The translations under genes were made by a program, and so were the position numbers. Of a stretch of 64,000 nt of DNA, positions 57,156-64,000 are shown in pieces. The stretch is taken from contig BCHU01000004.1 of the NCBI GenBank assembly GCA_001599715.1, positions 1,054,001-1,118,000 on the forward strand, given 5' to 3'. The number at the start of each line of letters is the position of its first letter. Position 1 is the stretch's first letter. The notes beneath the pieces were generated by a model. The model saw only the letters and a program-made list of their open reading frames with translations, ran no database searches and was not told the origin of the DNA. This stretch comes from Phaeotremella fagi. Lineage: Eukaryota; Basidiomycota; Tremellomycetes; Tremellales; Phaeotremellaceae.

Positions 57156-60066
57156 ATGTATTCGTTCAAACTGTTGGCGTTGGTGCCACTCCTCATCTCT
57201 TCTACCTTGATTCAGGCTGCGCCTCTCAAGAGACACGATAATCTCATTTCATTCAACGATCAAGGTTCTCCAACTGCTCCAATCGCTCCTCATGCATTGA
57301 ACAACACCACCCAAACGACAAATGTAAACCCACACACCAGACTGCCTCGTCAAGGAGCTCCAACGATCCCGACAATTCCATCTTCTCCATTGACAACTCC
57401 AGCTCTTCCACAAACAACTGGGGGTAGTGGACAAGGTCAAGGTCAAGGTTCAGGTCAAGGCCAAGGTCAAGGTCAAGGACAAGGACAAGGTATTCCCACA
57501 TTACCAGGGGATATTCTACCGGGGGTCGGCTTACCAGGTATGGGAATGCCACCTGGTGGATCCGGAAACGGTGGACCAAATCTAGGTAGTGGTGCTATAC
57601 CAACAATGCCGGCCAACATCATGCGAGACATCAACACCGCTGCGACTACACCCGTTGTAACGTCACCTGCTGTCACACCAACTGACAGTGGAACCACACC
57701 AGTCGCTACCTCACCAACTGACACGCCAGTTGACGTTGCGACCACACCAATTGACACGAACACTGTTCAAACAGGGTCAGATACGACACCTACACCTCCA
57801 GTCGATACTACTCCAACATCAGTCCCTACTGGCTCATCTGGAAGTGGTGGTGGTAGCGGTGGATCGTCATCAGGAGGAAGTGGTATGGGAGAAGCGGGTT
57901 GTGATCAGAATGGAAATGGATCGTCAGGAAGCTCCGGTTCTAGCTCTTCAGGTTCTGGTTCTGGTTCTTCAGGTGCAGGTGCTGGCTCTGGTTCTTCAGG
58001 TTCAGGTTCCGGTTCTGGCTCTTCAGGTTCCGGTTGGGGAGCAGGATCAGGAATGCCAGGTGTTTCCAGTTCAAGTGGTACATCGACTGGAGGACAAGGT
58101 GGAAGTGGCTCTGGCAGCAGCGGTTCCTCAGGATCGGCGGGCTCCAGTGGTGGAAGTGGCTCAGGTAGTAGTGGATCTTCTGGATCTTCTGGATCGGGGG
58201 AATCTGGAAGTGGCCAAGGTAGCAGTGGATCATCAGGATCGGGCGGATCCAGTGGTGGAAGTGGTAGCAGTGGATCTTCAGGATCAGGAGGATCCAGTGG
58301 TGGAAGTGGTCAAGGCAGCTCTGGGTCATCAGGATCGTGGGGAACCAGTGGTGGAAGTGGTCAAGACAGCAGTGGCTCTTCAAAATCAGGGTCGGGAGGA
58401 TCTAGTGGTCAAGGCGGAAGTAGTGGCTCCTCAGGCTCATGGAGTGGAGGGGGAAGTGGCGGAAGTGGTAAATCGGGAGGTGACAGTGGTAAAAGCGGTT
58501 CTTCAAGTGGTGGTCAAGGAGGTCAAGGTGAAGACTGTCCAGACGGGAAAGGTGGAATGAAACGCCAAATCTCAACTGTCAACTCAACGGTTTCTTCTGG
58601 TTCAACTCCAACTCTGAACTCTACCCAGACTCTGAACTCCACCCAAACTTTGAATTCTACTCAAGGTGGTTCCGACTCGACTGGTACTCCATTACCAACT
58701 AATACAAAACATCATCACAACAGTCCTGTCAGTTTCTTAGACAAAAAACCTGCTTTTGGTAAACGTCATCATGGCGGTTGGTTTCATGGTGGGAACGCCG
58801 GTGGTAGTGCGAGTGGGAACACTGTTGCCACTCAACCAACAGCCCAGCCTGATATGACGACCAAACAATCTGCTCCTATCACCACTCAAGGTCCAGGTGT
58901 AACAACACCCTCCAACAGCACAACAGACACTTCAGGAGATTCGACTAATAATGTTGGAAATTCAACCGCTGGCTCAGGTTTCATCGGTTCAAACGCCATA
59001 TCTAACCCCAATTCAACAATCGAAACAGGAAGCTCAACTGGATCCAACTCAACAATTGGTTCAAAGTCCGCAGCTGGAACTTCTAGTGGAGGCTCAAGTT
59101 CAAACTCGGGAGGATCAGTTGGACTCGGTTGGACAGCGAAATCTTCACCCGACATGACACCCTTCGTTAGAGCCGCTAATTCAAAACTCTCTTGGTTCTA
59201 CAATTGGGATTTGAAAACTGATCCCACTATCAATTCAGATGGATTGGAATTCGTTCCCATGGTTTGGGGATCTGGAAGTATAGCTTCAATCGCCGCTGAT
59301 GAACCAACTTGGAAAGGTGTTTCTGCTCTTTTCTCTTTCAACGAACGTAAGTGAATCATCAACGTGTGACCCGAAAATTCAGACTGATCGATAGCCTAGC
59401 CGACAGACCTGATCAAGCCAATTTGGCAGCTGCTGAGGCCGCCACTCTTCATCAACAATGGACGAAGTCTTTGACTGGCAAATATCAGATTGGTGCTCCT
59501 GCGGTCTCGAATGCTGGCAAGGCATGGTTACAAGTAAGCTACTGATCTTTTTTTACCGTCGATGATTGTGGCTGATTGATCTTAACAGGATTGGGTCACT
59601 GCTTGTGCTGGAAACTGTCAATTCGATTTTATCCCCCTTCATTACTATGGAACCGACGAAAGCGCTTTGGAAACCTACATCACTGTAAGTTACTGTTGTT
59701 AAGTGTATAATTTTTCATTCTGACAAACATTCCTCAGGATATGCACACGACATTCAACAAACCAATCTGGGTATCCGAGGTGAGTCCTAACCCATCCCTA
59801 GAACCGTAATCTAAAAACTAACGAAATTCTTCAAAAAGTTCGCGTGTGGAGGTTGGGACGCTCAGGCAAACACTCAACCATGCACAGCAGCCCAAACATC
59901 AACTTTCTTAACCAAATCTATCCAGTTCATGGAAAACAGTGGTTTCGTAGATAAATGGGCTTGGTACGGTGCTTTCCCAACTTTAGATGTCCCTCTTGCG
60001 ACCGACGTCTTGATGAATTCAGGTGGAACTCCTAATGAATTGGGTTTAACTTATCTTATGGCTTAA
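57156..60066 (+). CDS. Secreted GH128 (Asl1-like) protein with giant Ser/Gly repeat
   Basis: Signal peptide MYSFKLLALVPLLISSTLIQ, then LKRHD (possible Kex2 site). The catalytic domain is C-terminal and split by introns: NSKLSWFYNWDLKTD, GLEFVPMVWGSGSI, LFSFNEPDRPDQANL with the acid/base Glu in NEP, DFIPLHYYGTDESALETYI, and the nucleophile Glu in IWVSEFACGGWDAQ, finishing WAWYGAFPTLDVPL. This is glycoside hydrolase family 128, whose fungal members act on beta-1,3-glucan or sit in the cell wall. Between signal and enzyme are a GQ-rich run, Thr/Pro repeats (TPVxTxP), about 230 residues of SG-rich repeat (57840-58540), TLNSTQ x3 and further Ser/Thr sequence. This looks like an O-glycosylated stalk. 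Confidence 0.88.
57840..58545 (+). repeat. Ser/Gly-rich coding repeat in GH128 gene
   Basis: Short DNA repeats around GGTGGAAGTGG and TCTTCAGGATC encode SGGSGSSGSSGS-like sequence. The repeat keeps frame on the plus strand and also leaves long open frames on the other frames and strand, which are artefacts. Confidence 0.85.
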
Positions 60067-60411
60067 ACTTGAATACGGAGAAACAATAAAATTTTGAAAA
60101 GAAAAACGTATTTGGCAGAGACACTGGCTGACTCTGTTCTTTTGTAGATTGTAGATAGGACATTGAAAGTTTAATTTATGTAATGTAGATTGATGTAAAT
60201 AGACTTGTTGCACATCATTTGAACTTCATCCTTCGCCACAACGCAAATGAAGTGTAGTATTTTTTCTGATGGGAGAATTAATGAATACTGTATCAAATCA
60301 TTTTTTGTGAGTGATGGTAGTACACTGAACTGCCTCTTCAAAACACCGAAATGATGTAGAAAGTGTTACTAAAAGATATGCATACACAGACTGAAATGAT
60401 CCCCAAGCCCC
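60067..60411. other. Convergent 3' flanks, GH128 / SF3B1
   Basis: 345 bases, no gene seen; presumably both 3' UTRs. Confidence 0.5.
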
Positions 60412-63400
60412 TTAAACCCACATCATCAAATGATGTCTCGTATAATCTTGACCACTAGCCAAATCAGCCGCAGAACCCAAAGCAGGATAGAACGGGACCA
60501 AAGCGTCAGCAGCTCCTAGAACGAGAGTATCTAAAACAGCTCATCAGTTGAAATTCAATGTAAAAACCTTAGAACAAGTACTCACTATACATTCTCCAAT
60601 AAACCTCCCTAACTCTTCGACTGGGATGGAACAAACCCTGTAAAACATAACTCATAACCACACCAGGTCCAATCCCGATTCTCATCGATTCAATAGCATC
60701 CATCACAGCCCCAATGACGTGAGGACTAGTTTCGAAGATATTCGGCCATATCAAATTAAGTAAATGAGTTAAAGCCTCTTCGTATCCTAGACCAGCTACT
60801 CCAATGGTAAGATGACGAATGATAGCGCAAGCGGTTTGGCGATGGACATGATCTCGATCTGTCATTGCGTCTTCCAAAAGACCGACGACTGAATGGATGT
60901 AGTCTTTCGACATTTCTCCTACGTATTCGAAAACGAAGGCTAGCGCTTTCAGACATCCGTTACGGACGTTTAGTTCTGGTGTTCGATATTCATTTAGAAT
61001 AGCAGGGATACAGGTGAACGGTCCACAGGTCTCGGATACGATGGCTACATAATGTCAGTTTCATGCTCTAGACTAGATTGTGAAGGACTTACCAATGGCA
61101 ACAGTGGAACAGACACGACTTTGACGTTCTTGGACCTTCAAATTAGTCAACAAGACACTAAGTACATCCTGTGGACCAATGGCTTTGGCGATATAACCAA
61201 ACGAATTGACAGCAGCTCGACGAATAGCTTTCTTGTGAGCCTTGAGAAGATCCAAAAGTTCGAAGCAAATTCTCATCCATTCCTTAGCAGGAACGAATTC
61301 AGCACCACGATCGGCTATACTTTGGTCAGACGGCTGTACAACTCTCAAATCGGAAACTCACCGATACGACCGATTAAATTGATAGTTGCTTCTTGTACCT
61401 TCTCGTGTCTGTTTCTCAGAATGGGTGTCATACGGGGTACTAGGAGATATCAGCTTCGAACTTGAAGAAAGAAAGAGGGGACCTACAAAGATCCTTGACT
61501 GGAGGATTCATTTGCGTCATACCAACAACATTCGCAATAGCAGCTTCAGCAGCAATAATACTGAAACAACGATCAGTATCAATTCTTGATCCTTCGTACT
61601 CACCTTCCCAAAGCGTCTGGATATTCTTCACCAAGCTGTTCGAAAAGAACAACACCGAGTTTACTAAGTAGAGCGTCTTCACCACAGGATTTGATGATGA
61701 CAGCTAATCTTGATGTCAAGTCGGCGGCTAACATACGGACTTTGGCTGATTTGTTGGTAAGTCTCCATAAGATCATGGAAACGATTTGTGGTAGGTAGGG
61801 TTTGACCCGTCCAGCTATTGAGGTCAGCAGGTATACTTGTAAATCACTCACCTAAGGCGTTGACAACAGTTCCGAATCCATCCAACATGACTTCATCCTC
61901 CATCGTTTGTTCTTGGAAAGCAAAGATAATACCATCAATCAAAAGCACCTCTAATCTCTCATCGATATCCGCAGCTCCAATATTTGCCACAACTTTTGTG
62001 ATAGTCTCCATAACCATTTTTCTATAAGGTTCACTCTCGTCCTTCAAGTCGTTACAAATACGACCAACTATTTCCGCAACACCACCCTTCTGAGCTAATT
62101 CAACAGTAGTTTCGACAAGTTGTTTATAATTTCTTCTGTCAAGAGCCATTCGTCTAACCCAGAACGCTTTGAAGAATTCAGGTAAAACTTCTTCCTTGAT
62201 ATATGTGGGCGAGACACCTTCAGTACCAGCACATTGTTTGATGACTTGAAGAACGATTCGACGCATTTCTTCATCGGAAGTTTGGAATTCTCTGATCAAA
62301 ATTGGCATACATTCTCTGACGTAGTAACCGGCGTATTCTGGATCCATGAGAGGAATAATGTAACCAATGGCTTTAAGGAAAGCTGCCAAAGTTTTACCTC
62401 GATGTTGACGAATACCGAGCCAGAGAGGTTTCAAGACGTTATCGAAGGATTCAATACCATAAGGTGCAGCTGATTCAGCTAAAGCAGCCAAACTCAAAGC
62501 AGTCATCGTTCTAACTTTTTGTTGTTCATCTTGAAGACCGTCAGCAATGGCGTCGACTAAATTCCTTAGATGGGGTAAGATAGCACAACCCATCATGATA
62601 GCGATTTGTTGAATGATACGGATACCGGTATGACGAGCTTGCCAGGATTTCTTCGATCTACACACAGCTCTTAAAAACGGTAAAAGAGCTGGAATACCAA
62701 GAGCTGAAGCGACAACTGAGAAGGCTCTGGCTGTCGTGTTACGAACGTATTCATCCACATGATCGATATCGGGTCGCATTGTTGAAATCATATGAGCGAG
62801 ACCAGCTGCTTTAGCCAAATTACTGATAATTTCCCGACCTTCCACACGGGCATAATAATCCTCATCGATAAGTAGTGGTTCGATGACAACCAAGATCTTG
62901 TGAACATATGGTCGAACGAGGTCGTCGAGTTTATACAAAACACGATCAATAACCTTAACCAACAAATGCCGCTCTTGATCTTCCAACGTTCGTTCCATGA
63001 GCAAAGGCAGGATTTTATCGAACAACGGACCAGCACCAAATTCTCTCGCTCGATCTGTGATTTGACGAAGAGCAGTTTTTCTGACTGGAGGTGTACCGTT
63101 TTTGATTTTCAGTAGTAATCTCATAATCTTCCTTTCCTTCAATTCCTCCAATGTATAACCAACATCATCCTCTTCTCCACCACCTTCACCTAGAATTTTA
63201 GCGAAATATTGCGTATCTTCAACTTTGAGGAATTGAAGCGTCCCAATACCTTCGATCTCAGTTTGCTCACTTGTTCCTTGAATTCCACCAGCAGCAGCAA
63301 CTGCTCGTGCTGCATCTGAATCGTCCTGCATCATGAAACCATCCGAAGGTGAAGCTGGAACCATTTTTCGTACGGACGGACCTGGTAGATAATCGTGAGG

Positions 63401-64000
63401 AACTGGAACAATGGCATAACCATCACTCGTCCCTGGAAGTAGACTTTCTAACTCCTCATCCGTCATATGTCGATATCTCTTATCTTCAATCATGATAATG
63501 TTCTTCTTGGCGAATTGTTTGGATTCATCGGTAGGTTCTGAAGTTGATGAGGATGTATCCGGCGTTTGATCCCAACGGGATTTCTTTGGTACAGCTTCTG
63601 TAGCCTCCTCTGCTGGGTTCTGATCCCAACGAGAACGTCGTTTCTTCGGTGCAGCGTCTGCCAATGCGCCTTCTGACCATTGTCCTTTATCATCAGTCTC
63701 CTCCTTAGGTTCTTCAACATCCCATCTTCTTCGTTTAGTTTTTGGAGGTGAAACTCCGTTCTCCTCTTTTATCACCTCCCTTGGGGGTGTGTCATCTCCT
63801 ACAGCAGCTCTAGGTGGTGTATCTCCATCTCCAATCAATGCCATACGTGGAGGAGTTTTATCTTCGATCTGCTTCTTTTCATTCTCAAGTTTACCAGCTT
63901 GTTCTCTCTCTTGCTTCTCTTTGAACCTTCTGACTTTTTCCTCTTCCTGCTCAAGTTGATTCAATCTCATACGTTCAGCATAACTCTGATCTTCTCCTTC
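60412..64000 (-). CDS. SF3B1: Splicing factor 3B subunit 1 (partial, 5' end outside window)
   Basis: HEAT-repeat scaffold of the U2 snRNP SF3b complex that holds PHF5A and recognises the branch point. The start lies beyond the window. N-terminal region: three TPPR motifs, then UHM ligand motifs ([32 protein letters not shown]) and the [11 protein letters not shown] segment. HEAT repeats follow the family closely: [98 protein letters not shown]-terminal end LMMWV after a short last exon. Only about eight introns, mostly in the 3' third. The residue matching human K666 is Arg here (see findings). Confidence 0.97.

Noticed and set aside
57688..58560. Long open frames overlapping the GH128 repeat on another frame, and on the minus strand at 57473-57763 and 57940-58383
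   Set aside because: They are by-products of the Ser/Gly repeat; translations are low-complexity (Val/Gln/Leu or His/Leu runs) with no splice context.
63490..63720. Antiparallel and shifted frames inside SF3B1
   Set aside because: Shadows of the conserved coding frame, with no domain content.
1..64000. tRNA or rRNA genes
   Set aside because: No cloverleaf with an A/B-box pair or conserved rRNA stretch was seen by eye; a tRNAscan run would settle it.

Overview
The window is nuclear DNA of a basidiomycete fungus, most likely a tremellomycete of the Cryptococcus/Kwoniella type. Almost every gene is broken by several introns of about 45-60 bases with GTRNGT donors and short AG acceptors. Genes lie on both strands at high density. 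The best-recognised proteins (SF3B1, V-ATPase subunit B, recyclin-1, Bzz1, mitochondrial ribosomal protein mL43) are eukaryotic housekeeping proteins. I support 32 protein genes and see no tRNA, rRNA, CRISPR array or transposon.

Layout. 1-5.4 kb: a sugar/inositol porter and two small membrane proteins, both possibly of the TB2/DP1/HVA22 (REEP/Yop1) type. 5.5-9 kb: BZZ1, an actin/endocytosis F-BAR protein. 9.3-14.1 kb: small genes, including a putative prenylated protein and a dienelactone-hydrolase-like enzyme. 14.2-26.4 kb: an accessory metabolic block of six genes: FAD monooxygenase, KduD-like short-chain dehydrogenase, two anion/allantoate-type MFS permeases in convergent orientation, a TauD-like dioxygenase and a galactonate-dehydratase-like enolase-superfamily enzyme. 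26.9-28.3 kb: a secreted protein. 29.1-37 kb: VMA2, a divergent thiamine pyrophosphokinase fused to a long EH-like/NPF/proline-rich N-terminus, a PHOSPHO-type phosphatase and mL43. 37.5-41.6 kb: two small unknown proteins, a 105-base tandem repeat and a monocarboxylate-type porter. 42.1-47.7 kb: two transcription factors, one C2H2 and one Zn2Cys6. 48.1-52.5 kb: an aminotransferase and two hydroxyacid dehydrogenases around a promoter with six TTGCGAAT copies. 52.6-60 kb: RCY1 and a GH128 (Asl1-like) wall protein. 60.4 kb to the end: SF3B1, cut by the window edge.

The most interesting points are these. (1) The EH/NPF/PxxP-thiamine pyrophosphokinase fusion is read through one uninterrupted exon. 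(2) Two near-matching 25-base CGG-triplet elements with identical spacing lie upstream of the KduD-like dehydrogenase and the galactonate-dehydratase-like gene, 10 kb apart, which suggests one Zn2Cys6 regulon. (3) Six same-strand TTGCGAAT octamers sit between the aminotransferase and the beta-hydroxyacid dehydrogenase. (4) Very small coding exons (3, 4 and 7 bases) occur. Exon joins were worked out by eye from splice consensus and reading frame; several are marked uncertain.
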